Shown here piece by piece: positions 21,126-34,473 of a stretch of 64,000 bases of DNA. Both the position numbers and the translations under genes were made by a program. Under the pieces are notes generated by a model. That model was not told where the DNA came from. It saw only the letters and a list, made by a program, of their open reading frames with translations, and searched no databases. The first letter of the stretch is position 1, and every line of letters begins with the position of its first letter. The stretch lies in contig CP136490.1 of assembly GCA_032768795.1 (NCBI GenBank), positions 2,356,001 to 2,420,000 on the forward strand. Direction: 5' to 3'. This stretch comes from Tremella fuciformis (taxonomy: Eukaryota > Basidiomycota > Tremellomycetes > Tremellales > Tremellaceae).

Positions 21126-24100
21126 ATGCCGGCACTTGTTGCCAGTCGCACATCCTCACGACGGCGGAGACGGCCGCAGGCATACACCCCCGAGCCAGAG
21201 GCTCCACCTGGCAGCTCAACGCAGCGTCGTCAACAGGCTCAGCGCAGACGTCGTGCGCGGGCGCGTCAGGAAGCAAATCAGCACCCAATTGTTGAACTTG
21301 AGCCTGCTACATGGGCCGCAAGAGAGGCCGCGGCCCAAAGGCACGCAAGAGGTCGAACCGACGTGAGTGGCACGCAAGTTCCTGTCCCGCTCGCGCATCT
21401 GCCATGGGGTACACAACCACTACTGCCAAATATCTCACATCGCCACTACTTAGGTCCCATGGACCAAGTGTGTCCGTGCTGCCAAGCATTGCATTGGCGT
21501 ACGGAGATGTCAACGCAAACGCCGCCGGGCACTTTCAGCCCTTTCCGCACATGCTGCAAATTTGGACGCATCGACTTACAACCGCTGCCCCGACCACCGC
21601 CCTTGATTGATGACCTGCTATCAAAACAGGGTAGGGTGTAAACCTCCAAATACAGCTTGCTAACATACCAGACAGCGTCTCGCGTCACTTCCGCGAGAAC
21701 ATCCGAACGTACAACAATGCCTTGGCTTTTGCGTCACTGGGTGTATCTGTGGACCCCATCGGTCGCACCCCAGGCGTTCCAGTCTTCAAGATACAAGGTC
21801 AGCTGTGCCACCATATTGGGGCACTTGTGCCCCCGGATGGGTCGCCGTCGCAATTCCTGCAAGTCTATATAAGCGACAACACGGCCATTGGTCAGGCTGA
21901 ACGCCGTCACATCTCAACGACACATTTCGGGACCCGAGCAGACTTACTTGCTACTCTGTCTGAGCTCATGCTCAACTACAACCCCTTTGCAAGATTGTTC
22001 ATGAATGCGGGCGAACGCTTGCGAGGCATGTCGGTCCAAGAACAGAGATTGGTCTCTGTATGCCTTTCGACAGTTCAGCCTTGGTCCAAAGACCCCCGAC
22101 GATACAATTTGCCGCGGTCAAAGGAGATAGGAGCCATTGTGATGGACCAGCCCAGGCACATGCACTCGTCACAACGAGAGATTGTATTGCAAGCTCGTCA
22201 TGGTCAGCGTCTTGTCAAGATTAACGAGTCAAATCCGCATTACCTACCGCTACGGTTCGTTCTGCTGTTGCCGCTAGGTACAATGGGGTGGTCGCCTGAA
22301 ATGGTTCAGGGTCTCTTCCATGGCTTTGGTCAGAACATTGTCGAGCCACGCAGTGTGTATTTTGATGCAAATTGCCGGTCCTAGCTGAGCATGCAGCTGC
22401 CGCATTCATCTCAATGCGGCAATGGCACGCATATCACCTATTCACTCGCCTGCATCACCCGCTCTCGACTTTGCACCGAGCTTGCACTCTGTTGCAGGAA
22501 TGGGTCGTTGATGCGTGGGCTTCGGTCGAGCAGAAGGAGCTTGATTGGTATCGGGACAACCAGCATGAGCTACGGATTGAAACCCATGCCGGTTTGCGAG
22601 AAGCTCTTGAGGATGGAGTCCCGTTGCACAGGATTGGCCAAAGGACGGTGCTGCCCGCAAATCATGTTGGCGGCCCTCGCTACATGCAGCAGACCTATCA
22701 GGACTGCATGGCCATTGTCCGACGATGTGGCAAGCCGTCACTCTTCATCACAATGACAAGCAACACGAACTGGCGAGAAATACGGGAGCAGCTGGCCCCG
22801 GGTCAGGCCGTGCACGATCGTCCGGACCTGGTTGCACGCGTTTTTCACGGCAAGCTTGTCGCTTTGCTGGATGACCTTCGCACCCGGGCAATATTTGGCA
22901 AAGTGATCGGATACACATGGGTGGTCGAGTATCAGAAGCGAGGTCTCCCTCACGCACATATTCTCCTCATTCTTGAACCTGCCAGCTGCCCACGCCATGG
23001 GGCCGACGTCGACAATCTGGTATGCGCTGAGCTACCTGATCCCGTATCACAACCAGATCTGTGGGCGACGGTCACCAGTTGCATGCTACATGGACCCTGC
23101 GGGACAAGCCATCCACAGTGCCCATGCATGATCAACAATCGCTGCAAGTCCCGGTATCCCCGTCCTTTCCAAGAGACCACGACCATCGACTCGGATTCCT
23201 ACCCCGTCTATCGCCGTCGAAACAATGGGAGGGTGTTCATGCGTGACGGGTTCCCGTTCACCAACCAGTGGGTGGTCCCATACAGCCCGCTGCTTTGTCT
23301 CAAATACGACTGTCACATCAATGTGGAGATCGCATCCGCAATCAGCTCGGTCAAATATCTCTTCAAATATGTCTACAAAGGCAATGATCGATCTGCGTTT
23401 GTTTTGCACGGTCCTGATGAGAATGTGGACGAGATCCGCGACTATCTTGACGGACGCTACATCTCGGCCGCCGAGGCCTGCTATCGTCTGCTGTCATATG
23501 ATATCAGTGAACATGGCCCTGCCGTCATCCGACTTCCAGTGCACCTTCCTGGGGAGAAGACTGTGCTATTCAGGCCCACATCGGAAGCAAGGGCGACACT
23601 ACGCATGATCAAGCCCTCAAAGCTTGAGGCCTTTTTCACCTTTTGCGCAAGGAATCCAGCAAGATCTGCAACGCTTTTGTATCCCGATTGCCCCATGATG
23701 CTTACGTGGCATGACAAGACCGCGTCGTGGGAGCTACGGAAGCGCAATGCAGGACGCTGCGTTGGACGTGTACTGTTTGTTCCCCCCAGCTCCGGTCCAG
23801 TAGGTGTCCCTCACTCTTCGCAGTCAGATTTGTGGCTGAATCAGAGCGTTTCTATCTTCGACTTCTGCTCTATCACGTTCCTGGACCCACCTCGTTTCAA
23901 GACCTCAGGACGGTGGACGGGGCAGTATGCGAGACATACAAGGAAGCCTGCAGCAGGAGGGGGCTCCTTGCCGGGGACGAAGAGCACCATCAATGCCTCG
24001 ATGAGGCTGCCACCTTCAAGACCGCGCATGCGCTGCGTATCCTCTTTGTCACCATCATCCTACACTCTTCACCCACCGATCCATTACTCTTGCTCGAGAA

Positions 24101-25867
24101 GCACAAATCTGATCTGTATGACGACTGTGACCATCGCCTCCGACAGCCACCTTACAGTATTCCCTGCCCTACAGACGACCAGATCGCTGCTCACGGCCTT
24201 CTTGAGCTTGCAACGCTTGTGCAGCAGCAAGGGCGCACGATGGTAGAGCTTGGGCTGCCCGAGCCTACAGAGACAGCTCGGGCACTGTTGGAATCGACGT
24301 TGCTGGCGGAGGAGAGAGCCTATGATGTGGTGGAGCTCGAGCACGACCTGCTGGTGGGGCGACAGACTGCAAATTCAGATCAACTTGATGCTCTGACCGC
24401 AGTCAGCAGAGCGGTAGCCCGCAAGGGGGGAGGGCTGTTCTTCCTCGATGGCCCAGGCGGGACGGGAAAGACGTTTGTGGAAAAGCTCTGCCTTGCCACT
24501 GTACGTGTCCGAAAGGGGATTGCGCTTGCGGTGGCTTCTTCCGGTGTTGCCTCCCTCTTACTCCCCGGAGGTCGTACCGCCCATTCACGTTTCAAGATCC
24601 CCGTCCACGCAAGCCCCGACTCAATGTGCGCGGTCAGCAGTCAGAGCCCCCTGGCTCAGCTGTTCCGAGAGGCTGAGCTGATTGTGTGGGATGAAGCTGT
24701 CATGCAGCATGTGGATTGCTTTGCTGCCGTGGACAGGATGCTGCGAGACGTCAGGGGGAACGTGCAGCCATTTGGAGGGATTGTCATGCTGTTTGCCGGT
24801 GAGCCTTGAGCACAGATGACCGGTACATTGGGCTCATCAAAGGTGACCTACGACAATGCCTGCCGGTGATCCCCAAAGCCACCCCAACCGCTATCATCTT
24901 GGCAACTCTCACAAATGCGGCATTCTGGGCGGACGTGCAAGTTTTACGCCTGCAGCACAACATGCGCCTTGTCTCCTCGGCAGACCCAAGGGCGTCACGA
25001 GCCTTTGCCTCCTGGCTGCTGACGGTTGGCAACGGCACATCGATCTCTCCCAACGGTACCGTCACTCTCCCACACAACACCCTTCTTCCCGCAGGATCAA
25101 GCCGACAGGATCTCATCAATCATGTCTACCCAAACATTGCGTCGCATACCCCCGGCGATCTCTCTGCCCTTGCAAATTTCTTTGACCAGCGCGTGATCCT
25201 AGCCCCCCACAACAAATCGGTCGACCAGGTCAACAGCCTCGTCCTACACACCATACAAGGTCCCCTGCACCCTATGTGGTCAGCAGACACTGCAGTCAAT
25301 GACAACGGTCAGCCGTCAAATGTTCCGGTGGAGTTACTCAATACACTTGACCCAGCAGGTTTTCCATTGCATCATCTCGAGCTCAAAGTTGGCTGTCCGG
25401 TCGTCCTACTTCGCAATTTGGCACCGGGAGCGGGGTTGTGCAACGGAACACGGCTGCTGGTGGTTCACATCGGTCAACGTGTGCTACGATGCCTGGTTCT
25501 TAGCGGGCCTGGCAAGGGAACAAGTGTTCTCCTACCTCGTATCCGTTTGACCGCCAATCCAAGCACGGAGCTACCGTTCACTCTGCACCGGACCCAATTC
25601 CCCATTCGCCTTGCATTTGCCATGACCATCAACAAGGCCCAAGGCCAATCGCTCTCCCATGCCGGGCTGGACCTGACGTTGCCATGTTTTGCCCACGGGC
25701 AGCTCTATGTTGGGCTATCAAGAGCAACATCTCCGGATGCAGTCAAAGTTCTACTTCCGCCGGACGGATATCCCGCTTGTCAGACCCCAAACGTTGTCTA
25801 CGGCGAGGTGCTTGGAGCCGCCGGATTGGGATATAATGCTGTAGACACTTTTCCCGTTGCGGCATGA
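21126..25867 (+). CDS. Helitron Rep/PIF1-type helicase transposase
   Basis: Protein of roughly 1,500 residues that nicks, joins and unwinds DNA during rolling-circle transposition. After a basic N-terminus, CPCCQALHW and FRTCCKFGRI form the usual zinc-binding region, followed by FRENIRTYNNALAFASLG. The Rep nuclease shows RGLPHAHILLIL (HxH metal site) and VKYLFKYVYKG (catalytic tyrosine motif). The helicase has Walker A GPGGTGKT, Walker B IVWDEA, DLRQCLPV, TINKAQGQS and YVGLSRA. Four introns close the frame: near 21633-21673, 22353-22400, 23801-23842 and 24799-24841, so the gene can be read intact from start to stop. Start placed at 21126, the first in-frame ATG. An active or recently active autonomous element is plausible. 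Confidence 0.87.
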
Positions 25868-26034
25868 GACGGGGATGGACATGAATTAGTGTGATAGTCT
25901 TGAGATGGCTTGTAATGTTGCTCGGGCAGGATGGAGATGCGGTCAAGTACAAAACCTGCGAGTGAGCCCAAGCCCGTCCACCATTCTTGCTTGACAGCAT
26001 CTCTCTCTTCCAACTGACTTTAACCGACACTGCC

Positions 26035-26851
26035 ATGTCGGCGGCTCCCGCTCCTCACCATTATGCCAAGGCATGTGGGCCACTTGTGGTCTCCAACGTC
26101 GAGGTCCCCGACCCAGCCAAATCTCGCCAGTACAGGCTCACCTGTCGGATGACACTCCCAGATTCCGGTGAAGCCCATGTTGTTCATTGTCACTATTACA
26201 CGGTCACTCCGCCAGCGGTCAATGAAATGGTCGAGTTCCGTGGGTCGGTCGCTCATGATGGGTCTATGGCAGCACCCCTTGAGCTTTTTGTGAACAAGGT
26301 CGAGCAGTTTCCATGGGCAGAGATCAACGGTCAGAGTCCGACATATTGATGAAGAGCAATAATACTGATGTTCAGATGAGCACTACCTCGATAATGTTCC
26401 CTACGAGAAAAGGCTCCACGTGACTCTGCAAGGAGCTCTTGAGACCGACGTGGTGGACCGTATGTTCACAATTGCCGGGCTCATTTATGGCGTGAGTGGA
26501 CGAGGCCATTGTTGGTATTAAAGCAGCTGAAAAGGTCAGAATGGCCGAAACAACACGTTCCGCTTCAAGGTCTGGATCCCGGACAATCCGCGCTGGGCAA
26601 ACCTCCCCTTCCCGGCCCGTGGCCAGGTCATAATGGTCGATGGAGAGATCAATCGCCGTGACCCAAGGGGATTATTCATCATTGATCTCACCGACATTAG
26701 CTTGCCCACAGGTGGTAAGCGGTCGGCATCAGTTGCTGCCCCGGCCACTCCGTCACCTAAGAGGAAACCGACCACGCGCTCAAGACCCACCGTGACTACC
26801 GTGGAAGGGGAGGTCTTTCATTCGCCGGGCTCAGTTCTACCGCCGCTCTAA
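26035..26851 (+). CDS. Helitron-borne OB-fold/RPA-like protein
   Basis: About 240 residues in three exons; introns near 26331-26376 and 26493-26539 close the frame. It begins MSAAPAPHHYAKACGPL and has alternating short strands (RQYRLTCRMTL, HCHYYTVTPPAVNEMVEFRG, TFRFKVWIPDNP, RGQVIMVDGEI) like a single-stranded-DNA-binding OB fold, then a basic low-complexity tail (SPKRKPTTRSRP). Helitrons commonly carry RPA-like genes thought to coat the displaced strand. No exact family assignment is possible by eye. It follows the Rep/helicase gene by 167 bp in the same direction. Confidence 0.55.
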
Positions 26852-26896
26852 GTATTCATAAACATGGGTATATATATTAAGTTCAGAACTTCTTCA

Positions 26897-28329
26897 CTAC
26901 AATATCTCTATGTCGTCCTCCATCAACCCCTCAAAAGCTCCTCCTTCATATGTACCTTCTACCAGATTCCCCACTAGGTTCTCCATGTGTCGACATGTGT
27001 AGAAGACAGCAGTGACCCTTCTCTCGTCCACACTACCGACTCCAGTGCCGTGATGTAGCAAAGCCGATGTGGGCGCTATGATCGCATCGCCTGCCGCAAG
27101 CCGTACATCCAGGTTGAGCTGTGGGAAATGAGTGATCCCGGGTGGCCCAAGCAGCTGCACAATGAGTGAAGGGACCCCATGTGAGTCGTTGACATCGAGA
27201 TGAGGGTGCCGTGCTTCACCATATCCAAAGGCCACACCGCCTGCGAGACCACCCAGACGCATTCGTTTGCTGGATGGCTTTGAGCTGTTCCACTCGGCGG
27301 CGCGATTGGCGTGGTGGTTGAGATGAAAGGCGTATTCCGTGGTGGTAGGGTCGAGTTTCTGATAGTAACGACGAATGGGAGTTGCAACAAGCTCGTCAAG
27401 CAGGTCGGTCAGGTGGTAGGCGGCGTTTTGTCGTTGTATTTGCCTCGAATTCGGATTGCTGATTCGACTTCGAGGACATTGATTGGCGTCCTTACTTGCA
27501 CCGAGCTCGTTCCCCATTCGCTTGACAATGGCCATGTGATACGGATGGAAGTGATGTTCGGAATCAAGGGTTGTTCGTTTCTGAGTCTTCGGCACGTGCT
27601 TGAAAGGCTTCAGCCTGTCGAACTGTCGGAACGCTGCAAGGATTTCCTTTCGGGCCTTTCGGCCAATGATGCCCTCGAGTCGGACCACATGGAACGGCAG
27701 GCCTGGGTAAGACGAGCGGATCGCTTGATTGCCTGGACCTGCAAGGAGTCGGGGTGATTCGGGATATGCGATGCGCAGCTCTTGCTGAAGCATGGCCACT
27801 TGCAAGTCTGACCGTGGGACGCTCGGATTGAGGAAGCGGTGAAGGAGTTCGAGGCGTATGGGATCGGCTGGCTCGGTGAAAGTGTCGACATCCAAAGGGT
27901 GTTGGACGGAAAGTTGATCACGGTAGGGGCACTCTGGTTGCCGCTGTCGCCTAAGTCAATGTCAGCATATTGCCCATCGCGCATTTTGGCCATAGCTTCC
28001 ACTGGCCCTGCGAGGGGCAACGGAGGGGAATGCATGCGGGATGGACGGGAAAGGGGTAGAGCGATTGACTCACTCGGAGTGGATGAAGTCGGGATGATCA
28101 TCAGGTCGGTGTCGCTTTGGGTACTTGAGCTTTCTTGATGCGGACTGGTCGATCTTGCTCAATGCATGGCGGGTGAGGCCAGAGGCACTGCCATCCAGGG
28201 GGAGAACCGGGAATTCACTGGACTCATCCCCCCTTCCCGCGGGTTCGACATCGAGAGAAGACATGGACGGCAATGGTTCTGAAGTGAGCAAGAGAGATGA
28301 GCCTGACAACAACGCAACTCACGTTGCAT
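26897..28329 (-). CDS. 2OG-Fe(II) dioxygenase-like protein inside the Helitron
   Basis: About 410 residues. The C-terminal half reads as a double-stranded beta-helix oxygenase: HPHLDVND supplies the HxD iron ligands, SALLHHGTG the distal His, and ERRVTAVFYTC the Arg expected to bind 2-oxoglutarate. Before it lie GLAGGVAFGYGEAR and a helical region with YAFHLNHHANRAAEW. Two introns are supported: 28277-28322 just after the start (MQ), and one from about 28078 to about 27955 that joins FIHSE to the main exon in frame. Transposon-carried relatives of the TET/JBP and AlkB groups modify nucleic-acid bases; whether this one does is unknown. It runs opposite to the Rep gene and ends 45 bp from the OB-fold gene. 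Confidence 0.6.
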
Positions 28330-29061
28330 CGGGGCAAGCCTTATGTCCGAAAGTCTCGGGACTCCCGGGATGGGATACCCGCCTGAACATTAGACTCCTT
28401 CGACAGCTATATACTTCAACTTACTAATTGAGTTGTGTTGATATAGTTTGGCGAGATTGCTATTGTTGTTGTCTATGCATTAGTAATCTCTATGCATGCA
28501 CAAAAGCTAATAAGACTTACGATGCATGCAGGTGTTGGCTGGTCGGCTGGTCGGCTGGTTGTTGGGTGGTGGGGCGTTGTCTATGCATTGATTAGTCTTT
28601 TTCCTATGCATGAAAACTAATGCAACTTACTAATTGGGTGAATGGTCGGTCGGTCGGGTGAGGTGAGGTCGGAGATCGTCTCTCGCCCTCATAGGTGGCA
28701 GGGAGGGCCCTGGGCCAAAACATGTCTCTCAAAATTTCCGTACAAGCAAAAACCGGACAGCCACGAAAAAAAATATGGTTTGCCACCGTAGCCCAGATTT
28801 TGGGGGGATTTTGGCCGACGAATCGTCCGGTTCGAAATAGGTGTTTTTGGCAGTTTTGCTTCTATGGCCCATAGCTCATGCATTTCATACACTTAAGCGT
28901 CTGAAATTCACAGGGCTGGTTGGGACACTAGGCTTCGACAGTCCTGCCAATTTTCAGACTGCATGCATGCCCAGAAATGCATCTACAAGGCTCGAATGTT
29001 TAACGGGGGTGACCGTGGACCGGTCGGCGGCCCGCCGCCTCGCGGCGGTCGACTGTGCTAG
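28330..29061. repeat. Noncoding 3' part and terminus of the Helitron
   Basis: No gene seen. 28430-28640 is A/T-rich with several copies of TCTATGCATTAG-like and ATGCATG-like words and a GGTCGGCTGGTCGGCTGG run at about 28540. The end carries the GC hairpin (stem CCGCCGC/GCGGCGG, 29032-29048) and CTAG at 29058-29061. The hairpin is the usual replication terminator of Helitrons. Confidence 0.6.
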
Positions 29062-29321
29062 TCGTATACAGTCAGTCACACGCGTGAGTCGCACGATCGA
29101 GGTCGAGGGGCGACAAAAGAGAACACGTTTCTTACTCTGAAGCGCTGGATGCGAAGACACCAGCTTGCAGACTAGTCGCCTATTCTGCATCACGACACAC
29201 CGAGATCTGAGCTAGCCGGGAGAGCGCTTAGTGCAGTGCGTTGACCAGGGTCTTTATGACATTCAACCCTTGAGGCGGCGGGACATCTTCAGTCTTACCC
29301 ACGACTCTCTCTCAAGCTCTG

Positions 29322-30598
29322 TCAACATGTCTTGCAATAATTCCCCCCACACCCTCGACCAGGTCTCTCAGCCCTCTCCGCACAGCCACTGGTGCCTCCC
29401 AGCCAGATCTGACAGTCAGCGTGTGACGCGTGTGCAAGGACAAGATACTCATTGTGTCGTACGGCTTGCCCCACTTCATTTTCTCCATCAGTTTATCCTT
29501 CATCCCATCCTCAGCAAAATCAGAGGCGATCGGTGATTCGCCTTTTGGGATAAGCCGTGTCGAGGGACTGAACTTTGCTGGATGATATGGACCAAAGAGG
29601 TGTCGCTGCACCGCCGGGAGTCCCCAGTGCAGACTGGTGCTATACGCTGTCATGTCGAACGGTTTGCCGTCGGACAAGACGACCATGCCAACATCAAAGC
29701 TCGGCGCGGTGCACCTCACGTTCGGATCGCCAGAAGATTTGATGTTGAGTAGAGAGGACGGTTGCTTGCTTGCGGGTGGTGCGACATTGACGGGCGGCAT
29801 CGCTTCGGTCATGAACTCGAAATGGTCGCCTGTCTTGAAGTGACCGTCCCAGAAAGGCTCAGCTTTGGAGCCGGCATCTCTGCCCACCACGGCGCGGGGA
29901 GCGTACAGCACGATCGAAGGGGCTTCATCGCCGAACTCGGGTGCGTAGGGCGGCTGGACGGAGAAGAGGTGGAGATGGGAGAGGGGCGCGAAGCTTTGTA
30001 GGGCGTCACCCGCTTTCCACACTCGTACTGTGACGTACACCGCCTCTAGATGATGTGCGGCGTCGGAATGGTACTCGAAGTGGAGCCTGAGAAAGTGCGC
30101 TTTCCGACCTTGCCAAAGGCCAGGTTCTGCATAGGTCACTGAAGCGACTGCAAAGGCGGAAGTGCTGCTCTCCTTCACAAGTGGCTGGGAAATGCCCTTG
30201 TTCGTCTTGCCTGTGCGTAGTAGGGGCTTGAGCGATCTAGCGAGTCGTGCAAGGCGGCGACATGGTCCGTGGATGCGCTTTGTCCCTGGGGTAGCTGCCG
30301 GTGAGGAAAGGCCTGGACCCTGGTCGTGCCCGGCGATACCACCATCTGTCAACATGACGGTCCGGGAAGCTAGCGAACGGAGACACGCCTCATCAGAGTA
30401 ATCCTTGTCGGCAGCCGCGGCGTCGAAAAGCTGTTGGGGAGAGATAGCGCCTCGGAGGGGTTCGGCTTTGAGAGAAGCGAATGGCAGACTCATCGCCAGC
30501 CCTGAGACTGCGACAGCGGCTTCAAATGCTCTTACGAAAGCAATGTAGACAACGGAGGGTCGACCGACGGGAATGAGAATGGTGAGGAGGAATGCCAT
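29322..30598 (-). CDS. WDGHF-family protein A4 (altered splice donor)
   Basis: Group A member. From 30598 it reads a hydrophobic stretch (MAFLLTILIPVG.. and VVYIAFVRAF..) running directly into MSLPFASLK, then SPQQLFDAAAADKDYSDEAC, a basic linker, GRKAHFLRLHFEY, VRVWKAGDALQS, VLYAPRAVVGRDAGSKAEP, FWDGHFKTGDHF, FDVGMVVLSDGKPFDMT, VQRHLFGPYHPAKF and KPYDT. The conserved intron would be 29409-29452, but its donor is AT instead of GT (29451-29452). If still spliced, the tail is IWLGGTSGC plus a short Cys end at 29322; if retained, a different, non-Cys tail is read to 29312. Either way the core is intact. The hydrophobic segment supports an N-terminal anchor also seen upstream of A3. Confidence 0.65.
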
Positions 30599-30826
30599 TC
30601 GCACTGGACGTGTGCATTGATAACCCCTAGGCCGCGCCCACGAGGTGAGGCAGCCAGCGGAAAATGAGCCTTCACAAGCTTCCTTTGAGAAGTCTGTGTC
30701 GCCTGCGGCTTTGTCAAAGAGCTGTTGAGGGTTTTGCCGTTTGCGCGGCAACGGTAGTTGTATGCCTGGATCCGAGTGTCGTCGCCGCACTTGGTGAGCT
30801 TTTTGTACGATTGTTGCAGCGCATCT
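30599..30826 (-). pseudogene. Relic N-terminal module of a further family copy
   Basis: Directly upstream of A4 and in the same frame, the motif NPQQLFDKAAGDTDFSKEAC appears a second time, after which the sequence departs from the family. There is no ATG at the head of the open stretch. It is best read as the truncated remains of a tandem copy, or as an alternative first module of A4. Confidence 0.5.
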
Positions 30827-31001
30827 CACTCCTAGTACTCCGCCAGATCAAAGGGTGAGTAATGTAGAACCAGTCAGCTCAATGACCTCTACCAGGCGTG
30901 ATCTCTGAGGATGAGGTGACGGAGTGAGAACGCTCTCGACTTCAAGGCACACTGACCTGGGATCCGCGTGCAGATGGGCATTCCATGCATCCATGTATCA
31001 T

Positions 31002-31772
31002 CTATATGCCCTGGCCGCCAGAGATCTCGACGACGGTACCAGTGACCCACGCCACCTCGGGTGCCGCCAGAGCCGCGATGGCCGGGCCGATATCGTCAGG
31101 CGTGGCGATGCGTCCCAGCGCGATGGTGCCCCTCAGATGGTCCTGGATGGCCTTGGTATCCCTCACCAGCCCGCCGCCAAAGTCAGACGCCACGACGCCC
31201 ACCCTCGCCGTGACAGCGCGGATGCCCCTCGGCCCGATCTCCTTCGCAAGGTAGCGCGTGGCGACCTCGACGGCGCTCTTGATGCCGCCATATACCGCCT
31301 TGTTGCCGACGGAGAAGCGCGCGAGGCCGCTGGAGATGGTGATGATGACCGAGGACTCGCCGTCGTTCATGATGGGCAGGACGGCCTGGATGAGCAGGAG
31401 GGGCGCCTTGAAGTGCACGGCGTGGACCTCGTCGAGCGCCTCGGCCGTGATGCCCGCGATGGGCGCGTCGTAGCTCATACCGGCGGAGGGGATGACAATG
31501 TCGAGCTTGTCCTTGCCCCATGAGGCGAGGGTCGACTTGACCTCGGCGAGCAGCTTGTCGTAGGATGCAAAGTCGGTCACATCGTGCTGGATGGCGCGGG
31601 CGACGGCGTTGGACCCGTGCACGGCGCCGACCTCTTTGATGACGGCCTCGGCTTCGTCTGCGTGGGAGCGGTAGGTGAAGATGGAGGAGACTCCCTTGCG
31701 GGCGAGGGAGAGGACGATGTTGCGGCCGATACCGCGGTTGCCGCCCGTCACGAGGGCGATCCTGCCGGCCAT
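31002..31772 (-). CDS. Short-chain dehydrogenase/reductase
   Basis: NAD(P)-dependent oxidoreductase of 256 residues in a single exon. TGGNRGIG at residues 9-16 is the cofactor-binding glycine motif, IPSAGM replaces the usual NNAG, SSVIITISSGLA supplies the catalytic Ser, and YGGIKSA the Tyr-x3-Lys pair. The tail (LGRIATPDDIGPAIAALAAPE and VTGTVVEISGGQGI) is typical of FabG-like classical SDRs. Substrate cannot be inferred. It lies alone between family copy A4 and the GH1 gene. Confidence 0.9.
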   Translation of the reverse strand: MAGRIALVTGGNRGIGRNIVLSLARKGVSSIFTYRSHADEAEAVIKEVGAVHGSNAVARAIQHDVTDFASYDKLLAEVKSTLASWGKDKLDIVIPSAGMSYDAPIAGITAEALDEVHAVHFKAPLLLIQAVLPIMNDGESSVIITISSGLARFSVGNKAVYGGIKSAVEVATRYLAKEIGPRGIRAVTARVGVVASDFGGGLVRDTKAIQDHLRGTIALGRIATPDDIGPAIAALAAPEVAWVTGTVVEISGGQGI

Positions 31773-32254
31773 GATGCTGTCTGAAGGTGGGTTTCGGGTG
31801 GAAGCGGTGGGAGGTGAGCACTGGTTTGACAGTCTGAGAAGTCCGTATGAACAGATTGGCGGCTATGACCCATCCTGACGAAGTATATATACCCAACACG
31901 ATGCATATGCGATGAAAGGAAAAGGTGTGGAGGGAGATGAATGGGGTGGTTCGGTCAACAAGGTCGTTCGGAGCGATGACATCGGCGCCGAGGTGGAGGG
32001 TGGAGGCTGTCACTGTCTCTGTTCTGCTGTTTCACTTGCATCATCCCTCAAGGCGAGGACCGAGGTGGCAAGCGATACACTGCGCCTGACCCACGCACAG
32101 CTTGGGTCCGGTCACGTCCGGCACGAGGCATGCGCGTGGACGATACGACCTGCAACGAACACCGAGCTATCCGGGGAACGGACGGAAGACACCAATCAAC
32201 TACATTTGGCTGCATGCAATGATGATCAAGACTGTCTAGACTTCACACCGGCTC
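31773..32254. other. Intergenic region
   Basis: About 480 bp between the SDR start and the 3' end of the GH1 gene. A TATATATA stretch at about 31885 lies upstream of the SDR and could be its TATA box. No other gene seen. Confidence 0.5.
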
Positions 32255-34183
<1,929 letters not shown>

Positions 34184-34473
34184 GGTGAGAGGTTTGTGAG
34201 GATGGATGCGCCGCTGGAGCCCTCGTTCGGCCTATTTCTATACATCCTGGTCTTCAGACTTGGCCAAGAGAGACATGGAGGGATCGGTCGGATTCGGTGG
34301 ATTAGGCCAAGTGACCCATGCCGTGTCCGCACGGTCATCCCGCTCTCATCGGCAGAATCAACACATAACAGCGATCCGCCTAATACTCCCGCACTCCTCT
34401 TTCAAGCGACACGCCAAGAAACATCAGGAGGGCTTCGGAGAGGCGCGCCGGTCGCGCATGCGACTACGAACTG

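Larger units (their letters stand above)
20858..29061 (+). mobile_element. Helitron, probably full length (about 8.2 kb)
   Basis: Rolling-circle transposon. The 3' end is well marked: a perfect 7-bp GC stem with a 3-nt loop (29032-29048), nine bases, then CTAG (29058-29061) followed by T, exactly the hairpin plus CTRR structure of Helitrons. The proposed 5' end is TCTATAATATA at 20858, preceded by A, giving the A|T target expected. Inside are a Rep/helicase gene, an OB-fold gene and a dioxygenase-like gene. The 5' end is less certain than the 3' end because it rests on a short motif. The element sits 54 bp after the CHAT1 stop codon, so it may alter that gene's 3' end. Confidence 0.75.

Noticed and set aside
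22340..22400. Frameshift in the Helitron Rep gene
   Set aside because: At first the frame seemed broken near 22384, but an intron GTGTGT..CATGCAG joins the two parts in frame and keeps the expected Rep sequence.
31183..32013. Long Arg/His-rich frame overlapping the SDR
   Set aside because: It is another frame of the SDR gene, with a composition caused by the GC-rich codons of that gene.
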